Below, one piece after another: positions 43,637-53,360 of a stretch of DNA of 64,000 nucleotides. The notes under the pieces were generated by a model, which saw nothing but the letters and a program-made list of their open reading frames with translations, had not been told where the DNA came from and ran no database searches. Source of the stretch: Acidobacteriota bacterium (lineage in GTDB: Bacteria > Acidobacteriota > Blastocatellia > RBC074). A program made the position numbers and the translations under genes. Within the stretch, counting starts at the first letter, position 1. Each line of letters starts with the position of its first letter. The stretch is from assembly GCA_016196035.1 (NCBI GenBank), contig JACPYM010000111.1:24037-88036 (forward strand), given 5' to 3'.

Positions 43637-43815
43637 CGCAATGCCCACAGCGGGCGCGTTTCGTTGAAAACCAGGGCTGCGCCGCGTATCGTGCAACGCA
43701 CGCACAAACCCAAAAAAGTTGAATGGTCTGTCATTCAACACGCGCGTCACAACTCATATTCATTTGGTTGGGATTGGCCCAAACCAAGTCCAAATTCTCA
43801 TTGGAGGTCACAGTC

Positions 43816-46800
43816 ATGCTAGGCACAAGAAATTTTGGTTTGCGGAACATCCTATTGGCAGTCTTCGCGTTGCTGCTGGCGTTGCCGCTGGCAGCCGTCG
43901 CGCAAGTCACCACCGCCACGATTGTCGGCACCATCACCGACCAGAGCGGCGCCAATCTGCCGGGCGCACAGGTTACCGCGCGCAATGCCGATACGGGTCT
44001 CACGCGCACCGTAAGCTCCAACGAGACTGGCGCCTACCGGCTGGAATTTCTCCCGGTGGGCAATTACGTGCTTGAGGTCACCGCGAACGGCTTAAAGAAG
44101 GCCAGCCAAAGCGGCATCGTTTTGCAGGTCAACGACACCGCCCGCGTGGATGTCTCCCTCACTGTTGGGCAAGTCAGCGAGACTGTCACCATCACCGAGG
44201 CAGTGCCCGCGATCAATACCAGCACTGCCGAGATTGGGCGTACCATCCAATCCGCCGAGATTACCAATCTGCCGCTGGTTGAGCGCAACGTTTACGCGCT
44301 GCTCGACCTGACGCCTGGCGTGCAATCCAACAACAACGGCGTCGCCTCTGCCTCCACGGGCACCAATTCGCTCATCCTGGGCTTTCCCGAACAGCGCACG
44401 CTGATCAATGGCGGGACGGATGGCGGCACCGGCTCGGTGAATTACTATCTCGACGGCGGCAGCAACATGACCAACCTGCGCAACACAGGCAACGTGTTGC
44501 CCAACCCGGATGCCATCCAGGAATTCCGCGTGCAGACTAACAGCTACAACGCGGAGTATGGCCGCTTCGCTAGCGGCATCATCAACGTCCTGACCAAATC
44601 GGGCACCAACAAGTTGCGCGGCTCGCTGTTTGAATTCGTGCGCAACACTGTCTTCAACGCCAATGACTATGCCTCGCAACTGGCGCGTTCGCCTTTTCAT
44701 CGCAACCAGTTCGGCGGCACCCTCGGCGGCCCGATCAAGCGCGATAAGACTTTCTTTTTCTTTTCGTATTCGGGCTTGCGCCAGACGACGAGCACCTTTC
44801 TGAACAACGCCATCGTGCCCACCGACCTGGAACGGGTCGGCAATTTCAGCGCTTCGGCGACCAAGCCTACCGACCCCGCGACGGGCGCGACGTTTGTCTG
44901 CAACGGCGTCAGCGGCGTCATCTGCCCCAACCGGCTCGATCCGGTGGCGGTGAAGATCATCAACAACTACATTCCTCTTTCAAACATCGCGGGCAGCAAG
45001 TGGCAGGGCAATGTGCCCAGTCCGTTTGACACCAACGAATATCTGGGGAAGCTGGATCATCAACTCAACGCGGCGCACCGCTTGACCTTCAATTACTTCA
45101 CGACAGCCGGAACCAATACCGTGAAGGCGGGCAGCGGCAACTTGCCCTGGGCGAGTCAGCAATTCAATTGGCGGCAGCACAACCTCAACCTCAGCGACGT
45201 TTGGATCATCAGCCCCAACAAGATCAACCAAGCGTGGATAACGTACACCCGCAATTTTGGCGGTCGCTTGAATTTACCTCAGACCTCGCTGGGCGATCTG
45301 GGTTCGGCGTTCACGATCCAGGGCACGCCGTCGCTACCGCAGATCACCGTCAGCGGTTTCTTCACGCTGACCAATTCCATCGGCGGCCCGACCGCGGGCA
45401 CGAATTTCTATTCTGTGCGCGACGTGTTCAGTTGGAACAAGGGCAACCACTCGCTCAAGTTTGGCGGCGAGCTTTCGCTCAACAAAGACATACAGCAAAC
45501 GCTGCTCAACAATTACGGTGTCTTCACCTTTAGCAACGTCGTGACCCGGAACGCGCTGGCCGATTTTCTGATCGGCATTCCCAGCGCGATCACGCAGGAC
45601 GCGCCCGTCACCGGTTACACCAACACCTGGTACACGGCGCTTTTCGCGCAGGATGATTTTCGCGTCCACCAGCGCCTGACGCTCAACCTGGGGCTGCGTT
45701 GGGATGTGCAGACGCCGCCGACCGATCCTTACGATCGCGTCGTCAACTATGTCCCCGGCAAAAAATCCACGGCCAATGCGCTCGCCCCGGTGGGCGCCTT
45801 GTTTTACGGTGACGAAGGCGTCGAACGCGGCGGCATTCCGGTGAGTTACAAACACGTTTCTCCGCGCATCGGTTTTGCGTGGGATTTATTCGGCAATGGC
45901 AAGACTTCGGTGCGTGGCGGGTTCGGCATCTTTTACGGCAGCATTTCGGGCAATGAATGGAACACGATGACCAACACCCAGCCGTTTGCCACGCGGCTGA
46001 CGTTCACCAACACCAGTCCAAGGACAAACGCGCAAGGCGTGCCGCAGGGCGCCTCGCTCAGCAACCCCTACAACGCTTTCGTCGGCGGCAATCCTTTCCC
46101 GTACCGAGGAACCTTTGTGAACGGCGGCGGCGTGACCGCCGTTGCGTCAGATTTCGCGTGGCCGCGCACGTACCAGATGAACCTTTCGCTTGAGCGCCAA
46201 CTCACCAAAGACCTGGCCGTAAAAGCGGCGTATGTCGGCACGCTGAGCAGCAAGTTACCCTTTGGCCGGGACGTAAATTACCCGGTAGTGAATGCCACCG
46301 CCACGAATGCCGGTGCGAATATCCTCGCCCGGCGGCCCAATCCGCTCTATGGCGCGGTCATCGAGATCAATTCTGACCAGACCGCTTCGTATCACGGATT
46401 GCAACTGAGGAGCGACATGCGTATGAGCAAGCACATCAGCTTCAATGCCTTTTATACGTTCAGCAAAACGCTCAGCAGCGTGCAGTTGCACAACAATACG
46501 ACGCAGGGGTTGGCCCAGAACTACAGCAAGCTCTTCCTGGATCGCGGTCGCGCTGATACCGATCAGCGGCATGTGTTCAGCATGAGCTTGAACTACCAGC
46601 CCGATTACTACAGCGGCAATAACGTGATCGTGCGCAATATCCTCAACGGCTGGAGCATCTCGCCCATCATCAAGCTGCGCAGCGGCCTGCCCTTCACCAT
46701 CACCAACGGCAATGTGGACGCCAACCTGGACGGCGTCGTCAACACCGACCGCGCGCAATTGATCGGCGATCCGCATATTGATCACCCCACGGCGGCGCAG

Positions 46801-47109
46801 TGGTTCAACACCGCCGCCTTTGTTCAGAACAAGGTCGTGACCGGGGTCGCCACCGACGGCAACTCGCCGCGCAACCTGCTCGACGCGCCGGGCTATCGCA
46901 CGGTTGACCTGGCGCTCTCGCGCGACTTCAGTTTGAGCGAACGCTTCAAGCTGCGCTTCCGCGCCGAGGGCACCAATGCCTTCAACATGGTGAGCCTCGG
47001 ACAACCGGGCGCCGCCGTGCCTTCGGGCGCGACCTCCACCACCTTTGGCGTGATCAGCACGGCCAACTCGATGCGCAAACTGCAATTCGGTTTGCGCCTG
47101 ACTTTCTGA
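43816..47109 (+). CDS. TonB-dependent receptor, Oar-like with carboxypeptidase-regulatory-like domain
   Basis: A 1,097-residue outer-membrane receptor when started at ATG 43816, which has GGAGG ten bases upstream. It has a signal peptide (FALLLALPLAAVAQ), the regulatory-like domain (TIVGTITDQSGANLPGAQVT), plug (NPDAIQEFRVQTNSYNAEYG, then FASGIINVLTKSGTN) and a barrel ending KLQFGLRLTF. It lies between the uronate transporter genes and the lyases, so it probably imports oligosaccharides of the same polymer. Its stop runs directly into repeat copy H. The frame is also open from 43723, without ribosome signal. Confidence 0.9.
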   Translation: MLGTRNFGLRNILLAVFALLLALPLAAVAQVTTATIVGTITDQSGANLPGAQVTARNADTGLTRTVSSNETGAYRLEFLPVGNYVLEVTANGLKKASQSGIVLQVNDTARVDVSLTVGQVSETVTITEAVPAINTSTAEIGRTIQSAEITNLPLVERNVYALLDLTPGVQSNNNGVASASTGTNSLILGFPEQRTLINGGTDGGTGSVNYYLDGGSNMTNLRNTGNVLPNPDAIQEFRVQTNSYNAEYGRFASGIINVLTKSGTNKLRGSLFEFVRNTVFNANDYASQLARSPFHRNQFGGTLGGPIKRDKTFFFFSYSGLRQTTSTFLNNAIVPTDLERVGNFSASATKPTDPATGATFVCNGVSGVICPNRLDPVAVKIINNYIPLSNIAGSKWQGNVPSPFDTNEYLGKLDHQLNAAHRLTFNYFTTAGTNTVKAGSGNLPWASQQFNWRQHNLNLSDVWIISPNKINQAWITYTRNFGGRLNLPQTSLGDLGSAFTIQGTPSLPQITVSGFFTLTNSIGGPTAGTNFYSVRDVFSWNKGNHSLKFGGELSLNKDIQQTLLNNYGVFTFSNVVTRNALADFLIGIPSAITQDAPVTGYTNTWYTALFAQDDFRVHQRLTLNLGLRWDVQTPPTDPYDRVVNYVPGKKSTANALAPVGALFYGDEGVERGGIPVSYKHVSPRIGFAWDLFGNGKTSVRGGFGIFYGSISGNEWNTMTNTQPFATRLTFTNTSPRTNAQGVPQGASLSNPYNAFVGGNPFPYRGTFVNGGGVTAVASDFAWPRTYQMNLSLERQLTKDLAVKAAYVGTLSSKLPFGRDVNYPVVNATATNAGANILARRPNPLYGAVIEINSDQTASYHGLQLRSDMRMSKHISFNAFYTFSKTLSSVQLHNNTTQGLAQNYSKLFLDRGRADTDQRHVFSMSLNYQPDYYSGNNVIVRNILNGWSISPIIKLRSGLPFTITNGNVDANLDGVVNTDRAQLIGDPHIDHPTAAQWFNTAAFVQNKVVTGVATDGNSPRNLLDAPGYRTVDLALSRDFSLSERFKLRFRAEGTNAFNMVSLGQPGAAVPSGATSTTFGVISTANSMRKLQFGLRLTF

Positions 47110-47220
47110 GACCGGTTGGCGGTACGGTACCGCGCGCGTGAGCAAGCGGTGCGTCAAGCTTATGCCACCGGCCAAGCCGACCAAACTCCGCTCGCTCACG
47201 CGCGCGGCACCGTACCAGCG
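47108..47220. repeat. Palindromic CTAG element, copy H (ends worn)
   Basis: GAGACCGGTTGGCGG right at the receptor stop codon resembles the left end CTAGACCGGTTTG of other copies. The core arm GGTACCGCGCGCGTGAGCAA and its inverted partner (ending near 47216) follow. The right terminal repeat is missing and the alginate lyase gene begins 16 bases later. Confidence 0.75.
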
Positions 47221-47236
47221 CTCCGTTTGAGCTGCC

Positions 47237-48469
47237 ATGAAACTCACATCCGCCTTCTTGCTCATTTTGCTCTGCGCGACCGCCGTCAGCGGGCAAACGG
47301 CGCTGCGCCTTTACACGCTCAATCCGGACTTGTTGCAAAAAAGCAAAGCGCGCTTGACGCCACAAGACCCCGCGCTGATCGCGTTGCGTAACGAGGCGGA
47401 CAAGACGCTCAAAACCGCACCGCTGAGCGTCACGCAAAAAGAGCGCACCCCGCCCAGCGGCGACAAACACGATTACCTTTCGCTCGCGCCCTATTGGTGG
47501 CCCAACCCGCAAGGCAAAGACGGCTTGCCCTACCTTCGCCGCGATGGCGAAACCAATCCCGACAGCAAACGCGGCACTGACGCCAATGCCATTGGCGCAT
47601 TGGGCAACGCGGTCGAAGCATTGTCGCTGGCCTATTACTTCACCGGCGAAGCGCGCTACGCCGAACGCGCGGCCTTGTTCATCCGCACCTGGTTTCTCGC
47701 TCCGGCGACAAAGATGAACCCGCACTTTCGCTACGCCCAAGCCGTGCTGGGCCACGACGAAGGGCGCGGCGCGGGGCTGATCGAAAGCCGCCATTTCATT
47801 CAAATCGTCAACAGCGTTGGGCTGCTCGCGGGTTCAACGGCCTGGACAACCAAAGACCAGCAAGCGCTGGTCGCGTGGTTCCGCGCGTTCGCCAACTGGA
47901 TGCAAACCAGCGCCAACGGCAAGGACGAAGCCAAGGCCAAGAACAATCACGGCAGTTGGTACGCCGCGCAACTCGCCAGCTTTGCGCTTTTCAGCGGCGA
48001 CGAAGCGCTGGCGCGCCAAACCGTCGAAGCCGCCAAGTCGCGCATCGCCGCCCAATTTGAACCCGACGGCCAACAGCCCGAAGAGTTGCAACGCACGCGC
48101 GGGCTTTGGTATGCGGGCTTCAATCTCGAAGCGCTCTTGCATCTGGCTGAACCCGGTCGGATGCTGGGCGTTGATCTGTACGGCTTCCAAACCAAAGACG
48201 GGCGCGGTTTGCAACGCGGCGTTGATTACCTCGCGCCTTATGCCGACCCGGCAACCAAGTGGCCGCATCAACAGATCAACGAACTGGCCAGCGCGCGCCG
48301 CGAATTGGCGTATGTTTTGCGCCGCGCGGCGCTGGCGTATCACGAACCGAAATACGAAGAAGCGCTGAACAAACATCTGGCCGGCGAGGTCGCGCAACAA
48401 CGCTGGCAATTGCTCTGGCCGCAGTGCGCATGGGATGAAGGTGTCATCAAGCCAAAAGGTTGTTTTTGA
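47237..48469 (+). CDS. Alginate lyase family (PL5-like) protein
   Basis: A 410-residue secreted protein with an alpha/alpha-barrel of the alginate lyase superfamily (PF05426). A signal peptide ends AVSGQ. Family motifs are YLSLAPYWWPNP (80-91), NAVEALSLAYYFTGEARYA and, at the active site, NNHGSWY (236-242), with His and Tyr expected to act in beta-elimination. It would cleave uronic-acid polymers to unsaturated sugars; true alginate specificity cannot be told from sequence. It is followed after 170 bases by a heparinase II/III-like gene and preceded by a TonB receptor, forming a small polysaccharide-use locus. Confidence 0.87.
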   Translation: MKLTSAFLLILLCATAVSGQTALRLYTLNPDLLQKSKARLTPQDPALIALRNEADKTLKTAPLSVTQKERTPPSGDKHDYLSLAPYWWPNPQGKDGLPYLRRDGETNPDSKRGTDANAIGALGNAVEALSLAYYFTGEARYAERAALFIRTWFLAPATKMNPHFRYAQAVLGHDEGRGAGLIESRHFIQIVNSVGLLAGSTAWTTKDQQALVAWFRAFANWMQTSANGKDEAKAKNNHGSWYAAQLASFALFSGDEALARQTVEAAKSRIAAQFEPDGQQPEELQRTRGLWYAGFNLEALLHLAEPGRMLGVDLYGFQTKDGRGLQRGVDYLAPYADPATKWPHQQINELASARRELAYVLRRAALAYHEPKYEEALNKHLAGEVAQQRWQLLWPQCAWDEGVIKPKGCF

Positions 48470-48472
48470 TAA

Positions 48473-48598
48473 GCCCTGAACCTGAAAGGGCACAATAATG
48501 ACTCGGTATTTCGCCCTTTCAGGGCTTATCAAATTTCCGGCAAGCAACCAGGGGCGCTGCCCCTGGCTATTGAATTCCGCCCTTTCAGGGCTTGAGGC
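48473..48598. repeat. Palindromic GCCCTTTCAGGGC family between lyase genes
   Basis: AAGCCCTGAACCTGAAAGGGC (split at 48473-48492) pairs with GCCCTTTCAGGGCTT (48513-48527), and the unit recurs at 48579-48593. Between them CCAGGGGCGCTGCCCCTGG forms its own hairpin. The right part, read inverted, matches the repeat at the end of the window (GCCCTGCAAGGGC, then ATTCAATAGCC). Confidence 0.72.
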
Positions 48599-48642
48599 GG
48601 AAGACTTTTCCATCGCAGATAACTTCAAACCGAGAGAACCGT

Positions 48643-50646
48643 ATGCAAACACGATCCCGCTCGTTCTGGCTGCTGACAATCGTTGCCCTGTTTTCAATAA
48701 CGCAGGCCCAAGACGCGCGCGAAGCCCTCGGCCCCAAAGACCAAGCCGCCAACAACAAAACGCCGCACGTCCTGACACAACTGATGGCGACGAAACCCGC
48801 GGCGCTCAAAGCCGAATTGCGCGGCGTGCATCCGCGCGTGTATGTGACCGAAGCCGAGTTGAAAGCCCTGCGCGAACGCGCCCGCACGACGCACCGCGCC
48901 ACGTGGCAGAGCGTGTTGCGCAACCTGCGCGCCTTGCAACAAGCGCCGCCACCCGCGCCCGCGCAAGCCCGCCGCGCGCAAAATGATGTCGCCATCGCCA
49001 TTGCCGAGACCGCGCTCGCTTATAAAGTCGAAGGCGATGCGCGCTATCTCGACGCGGCGAAAAAATACATGGATGCCGCCGTCAGCTATGACATCTGGGG
49101 CTACGCCAACAACAAACCCAACGTAGACCTGGCCGCCGGGCATCTGCTCTATGGCTTGGGCTGGGGCTACGATTTGCTCTATCACGAGCTGAGCGAGGCC
49201 GAACGCGCGCGTTACCGCGACAAGCTCAGCAAACAGGCGCGCTTGCTGTTTGAGTATTACAAACCGAAACCGGGCCGCAGCTATTCGTACAGCCAGAATC
49301 ACGTCTTCATTCCGCTGGCGGGTTTGGCCGTGACGGCGTATGCGCTTTATGACGAAGTGAGTGACGCACCGCAATGGGCGGCGCTGGCACGCGCGATTTA
49401 TGACCGCGTGCTGGCGACCTATGCGCCGGACGGGTATTACTACGAGGGGTTTGAGTATTGGATTTTCTCGACGCCCTGGCTGGTGCATTACCTCGATGCG
49501 CAGGCGCACGCGACGGGCGAAGACTTATTCGATCAACCAACCATGGCCGGCTTCCGGCAGATGCACCTGTATGTCGCGCATTCGCTGCTGCCGGATGGGC
49601 AGTATGTGTTTGATTTTGGCGACGTGTTCGAAGGGCCGTTGACGCGCGCCAAACAGGGCGAAGAATACGCGCGCGCCGTGCCGGGCGGGCGCTTCAACAC
49701 GAATTACAATTTGCTTTACCGGCTGGCCGCGCGCTTCCGCGATCCTGAAATCCAAGGCGTGGCCGACTGGCTCAAGCAACTCAAGCACTGGAACGCCGAA
49801 GAATTTTGGACTTTGCTCTGGCAAGACCCGACGCTCAAAGCCGCGCCAATTGCGCGCTTGCCCAAATCGCACTACTTCCGCGATCACGAAGTCGTTTACT
49901 GGCGCAGCGACTGGACGCCGCAAGCCACAGCCTTCGCCTTCAAGTGCGGCCCGCCCGAAGGCCATCACGCCACGGCCTTGCTCAAACAATTTCCCGACTG
50001 GCATTTGTCCAGCGGGCACGCGCACCCCGACGCCGCAAGTTTCATCATTTACGCCAACGGCAAAGTGCTGACGGGCGATGCGGGTTACGCGGGCGTGCCG
50101 CTGACCGAACATCACAACAGCGTGCTGATTGACGGCAAGGGACAGGCGGCTGAAGGCAAGGGGCACGACGCCTTTGAAGGTTATCCTTACGAACGGCTCG
50201 ATCAGGTGCGGATTCTTGCGGCGCAGCTGTCGGCCAACAGCGCGCTGATTCGCGCGGATGTGACTGGCGCGTATGCGGCGGGGCTGGGCTTGACTTCGTT
50301 CCTGCGCACCTTCCAATTCAGCCAGGGACGTTTTGAAATCACCGATGAACTCAGCGCCAAAGAGCCGCGCGTCTTCACCGCAATGCTGCACGCCGATGAA
50401 CGCGTCGAAGCGGTCAACGAACGGCAATTCCTGCTGCGCAATGGCGGCGCGGCGTTGCGGGTTGAGGTGCTGACGCGGCAACTCAGCGCGCACAGCGAAC
50501 CGAATTACCTCACCGCGCCCGGCCCACCAGGTGCAGTTGATAAAGGCGACCGGCAACAACGCGGCGCACGACTAGCCATCGCGAATGCCCGGCCTGTGAA
50601 CACGGCGCAATTCAAAGTGCGGTTGACGCCGCCGCGTGAAAAGTAG
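48643..50646 (+). CDS. Heparinase II/III-like polysaccharide lyase
   Basis: About 667 residues, exported (signal LLTIVALFSITQA). An N-terminal alpha-toroid domain (ELKALRERARTTHRATWQSV; NVDLAAGHLLYGLGWGYDLL) is followed by the beta-sandwich heparinase II/III C-terminal domain with SSGHAHPDAASFIIYANGKV and LTGDAGYAG, then HHNSVLIDGKGQ. His in HAHPD and the tyrosine-rich segment YAPDGYYYEGFEYW are likely catalytic. It should split uronate-containing chains. ATG 48643 fits the signal peptide; the open frame to 48592 is repeat-derived. It follows the alginate lyase-like gene and probably acts on the same polymer. Confidence 0.85.
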   Translation: MQTRSRSFWLLTIVALFSITQAQDAREALGPKDQAANNKTPHVLTQLMATKPAALKAELRGVHPRVYVTEAELKALRERARTTHRATWQSVLRNLRALQQAPPPAPAQARRAQNDVAIAIAETALAYKVEGDARYLDAAKKYMDAAVSYDIWGYANNKPNVDLAAGHLLYGLGWGYDLLYHELSEAERARYRDKLSKQARLLFEYYKPKPGRSYSYSQNHVFIPLAGLAVTAYALYDEVSDAPQWAALARAIYDRVLATYAPDGYYYEGFEYWIFSTPWLVHYLDAQAHATGEDLFDQPTMAGFRQMHLYVAHSLLPDGQYVFDFGDVFEGPLTRAKQGEEYARAVPGGRFNTNYNLLYRLAARFRDPEIQGVADWLKQLKHWNAEEFWTLLWQDPTLKAAPIARLPKSHYFRDHEVVYWRSDWTPQATAFAFKCGPPEGHHATALLKQFPDWHLSSGHAHPDAASFIIYANGKVLTGDAGYAGVPLTEHHNSVLIDGKGQAAEGKGHDAFEGYPYERLDQVRILAAQLSANSALIRADVTGAYAAGLGLTSFLRTFQFSQGRFEITDELSAKEPRVFTAMLHADERVEAVNERQFLLRNGGAALRVEVLTRQLSAHSEPNYLTAPGPPGAVDKGDRQQRGARLAIANARPVNTAQFKVRLTPPREK

Positions 50647-50692
50647 CTAAGAGGCTGTTTGGGAGCGCCCAGGTTGAAATTTACCGCCAGTA

Positions 50693-53110
50693 TTACTTGT
50701 CGAATTGCGCCACCCGCACGTCAAAAATGTTGGCGAGTTGCGCGTTAGGCCGCGCCTGGAATTTCACCGTGATGCGCGGCTTCCCTTGCGTCAAGGCGGC
50801 AGGCAGCGGGTATTCATAATCAAACAGTTCGCCCGGATGAATGTCGAGCGTTTGGGTGGCGACCTTTTCGCCGTCCACCAAAATATCGAACGCGCGCAGG
50901 CGGCCTTCACTGCCGCGGAAGGTGCAAACGAGCGTGAGCGGTTTGTCCCCTGCCGTTTTCAATTCATAACTGAGCCAGCCGTTGCGCGCGCTGCGTCCGC
51001 GCTTGCCGTCAAATTCACTGTCAAATAATCCTTCGCCTTGCGGATTGTGCGCGCGTTCGTTTTCCGCGTCGTTGAAATCCACTGCGTCCACGGTTTGCCG
51101 TTCGATGGTTTGGCGGCGCGCTTCGACGGTGGCGAGGGCGGCGTGCTGCTTGTCCCATTCAGCAGCCGGAAAAACTTTCCAGTACACGGTGTAGCGCGGT
51201 TCAAAGACGCGATAAAAAGGCACCAGCGTCACATCGGTGGGCCGCGCCAGCCCGACCGTTTTGAAAATCAGCGGTGCGCCCGGGATAGGCTGAATCTTGG
51301 CGAGCACTTCTTTGACCGTGCCAACGAAGCCCGGCACCTCGATGGGTTTGACGCGGCCCAGCAACGGCGCGCTGGGGCCATAACGGCGCGCGTCATCCAA
51401 CCCAAGGCGGCCCAAATCACCCGCCAACACAATCGGGCCGTACAACACCGCGAGCATGCTCGGATCATCGGGCATGGCTTCCAAATGCAAGCTCATCGGC
51501 AGCGTGAGTTGCACGGTGTCGCCGGTTTTCCAGAGACGTTCGAGCGTGATGTACGCGCCGGGTTTGTCGGTCAGCGGTTGCGGCTTGCCGTTGAGCGTCA
51601 GCGTCGCGCCGGTTTGCGCCCAGTTGGGATAGCGCAACTTCAGCGCCAGTTTGACGGGCCGCGCGGCTTTGACTGTCAGGCACGTCGTGTCGTCTTCGGG
51701 AAAGTTCGTCTCTTGCCGCAAGCTCAGGCCCTGCTCTTTCCAATTCAGCTCCGAGGCGATAAACAGGTTGACGTACAAAGCACGGTCGTTATGAAAGTAA
51801 ATCGTGTCGGGATATTTGGCGTGGTTTTCCATCCCCGTGCCGACGCAGCACCAGAAGGAATCATCCGGCGTCGAAAAGGTTTTGAACGCGCCCGGCTTCA
51901 GCGGCACGTAATAACAAAAGCCGCCCGTCGCCGGGTCTTGCGAAGCCAGGATGTGGTTGTACAAACCGCGCTCATAAAAATCCATCTTCTCGACTGACGG
52001 CTCCCAGGCGAACAGGTGCCGCGTCAGTTTGAGCATGTTGTAGGTGTTGCAGGTCTCGGTGCTTTCCGCGCCCAAGTGTTTGGACGTGGTTTCAGGCGGA
52101 AAAAACGATTCGCCATCGCTGTTGCCGCCGATGACGAAGGAGCGTTGATGCGCGACACGCTCCCAAAAGAAACTGGCGATATCGTGGTAGCGTTGTTCGC
52201 CCGACAATTCGTAATCGCGCGCCGCGCCGATGGCTTTGGGGATTTGCGTGTTGGCGTGCAAGCCGTTGAGCGGGTCTTCGCCGCGCGCCAGCGGATCGAG
52301 CACACGTTTGTGATCGAACTTGCGCGCGAGGCGTTGGTATTCAACGTTGCCGGTGACGGCGTAAAGATTTTCGAGCACTTCCATCATCCCGCCGAATTCA
52401 GTTTGCAACGACGCCTGTTGTTGCTCGTCGCTCAGGCGGTCAACGCGCGACTTGACCCAAGCGGCTTGCCGTTGCAGCACGTCGAGCGCTTGCGGGTTGC
52501 CGCAATACTGATACACATCCAGCAAGCCTGCCATCATTTTATGGATCGTGTAATAAGGCGCCCAGACGCGCTGGCGTTTTTCGACGCGCTCAAAAAACTC
52601 TTCGGGAAAGGCCGACAGATAGCCTGCGGTGTAGCCTTTGGCCGCCAGCGCGCTTTGCACTTTGGCGAGTTCGGCGACGATGCCGTTGGCTTTGGTTTTG
52701 AAGCGTTCGTCGCCCGTGCTGGCATACATCAGCGCCAACGCCGACAGGAAATGGCCGATGCTGTGCCCGCGCAATTCGACTTCGGGCGCTTCCCAGCCGC
52801 CCAGCGGTTTGGCGTTGGTCGGCAGCCCAGCCGTCACGCGGAACATGTGCAAGAGCCGGTCGCTGTCCAATGCCAGCAGGTATTCCTGATCGCGCAGCAT
52901 GGCCGCGTGAAACGGGCCAGCGAGCAAACGCACGGCGGTGAGCGGGAACGGCTGCACGGCAGGCGCGACTTTGTCAGCAACCTTGTTGGTGGCTTTGTTC
53001 GGAGCCTTTGCCGCAACTTTGGCCGCAGCTTTTTTTGCCGTTTGTGCACTGACTGATTGTGTTACTGTCAGTGCGCCAAGCAACGCAAACAGAATAAACA
53101 TACGCTTCAT
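50693..53110 (-). CDS. Glycoside hydrolase family 127 (beta-L-arabinofuranosidase-like)
   Basis: An 805-residue secreted enzyme of the former DUF1680 group. After the signal peptide comes an Ala/Lys-rich linker (about 24-50). The zinc/nucleophile set of the family is present: Glu352 and Cys354 in STETCNTYNMLKLTR, and Cys421/Cys422 in DSFWCCVGTGMENHAKY, matching the Glu-x-Cys and Cys-Cys of HypBA1. The C-terminal beta-sandwich region includes VLAGDLGRLG. It removes beta-L-arabinofuranose from plant glycans such as extensin or side chains of pectin. It is divergent from the GH39 gene across a palindromic repeat, so both may share control. Confidence 0.92.
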   Translation of the reverse strand: MKRMFILFALLGALTVTQSVSAQTAKKAAAKVAAKAPNKATNKVADKVAPAVQPFPLTAVRLLAGPFHAAMLRDQEYLLALDSDRLLHMFRVTAGLPTNAKPLGGWEAPEVELRGHSIGHFLSALALMYASTGDERFKTKANGIVAELAKVQSALAAKGYTAGYLSAFPEEFFERVEKRQRVWAPYYTIHKMMAGLLDVYQYCGNPQALDVLQRQAAWVKSRVDRLSDEQQQASLQTEFGGMMEVLENLYAVTGNVEYQRLARKFDHKRVLDPLARGEDPLNGLHANTQIPKAIGAARDYELSGEQRYHDIASFFWERVAHQRSFVIGGNSDGESFFPPETTSKHLGAESTETCNTYNMLKLTRHLFAWEPSVEKMDFYERGLYNHILASQDPATGGFCYYVPLKPGAFKTFSTPDDSFWCCVGTGMENHAKYPDTIYFHNDRALYVNLFIASELNWKEQGLSLRQETNFPEDDTTCLTVKAARPVKLALKLRYPNWAQTGATLTLNGKPQPLTDKPGAYITLERLWKTGDTVQLTLPMSLHLEAMPDDPSMLAVLYGPIVLAGDLGRLGLDDARRYGPSAPLLGRVKPIEVPGFVGTVKEVLAKIQPIPGAPLIFKTVGLARPTDVTLVPFYRVFEPRYTVYWKVFPAAEWDKQHAALATVEARRQTIERQTVDAVDFNDAENERAHNPQGEGLFDSEFDGKRGRSARNGWLSYELKTAGDKPLTLVCTFRGSEGRLRAFDILVDGEKVATQTLDIHPGELFDYEYPLPAALTQGKPRITVKFQARPNAQLANIFDVRVAQFDK

Positions 53111-53151
53111 TGAAATGCCTCTTTTTGCTGTGCGGTTAAATGTGCTTACAG

Positions 53152-53337
53152 CTAGTACTTCATCAACCTGAAATTGAGGGACGCCAGAACGGCGGCAACC
53201 ACCGGCGTAGGGGCAGACCTGCGTGTCTGCCCCGGTCGGGTCAGACGTATTCGGGTGGGTTTGATGCCACCGGGGCAGACACGCAGGTCTGCCCCTACGC
53301 CGGTGTATCCCTCGGTTTCAGCTTGATGCAGTACTAG
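53152..53337. repeat. Nested palindromic element with CTAG ends between GH127 and GH39
   Basis: Terminal arms CTAGTACTTCATCAACCTGA and the complement of TTTCAGCTTGATGCAGTACTAG's inner part are imperfect inverted repeats with CTAG at both tips. Inside, ACCGGCGTAGGGGCAGACCT and its complement form a long stem that also contains GGGGCAGAC/GTCTGCCCC. Length 186 bp. The termini differ from the main family, but the plan is the same. Confidence 0.8.
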
Positions 53338-53360
53338 GTGAATTACACAAGGAGAATAAA

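Noticed and set aside
42767..43750. 327-codon minus-strand frame over the SDR gene
   Set aside because: It is antisense to a gene with all SDR motifs and has His/Arg-rich shadow composition. Its being open does not explain the amber codon.
46255..47265. 336-codon minus-strand frame
   Set aside because: It is antisense to the end of a TonB receptor and begins in repeat copy H.
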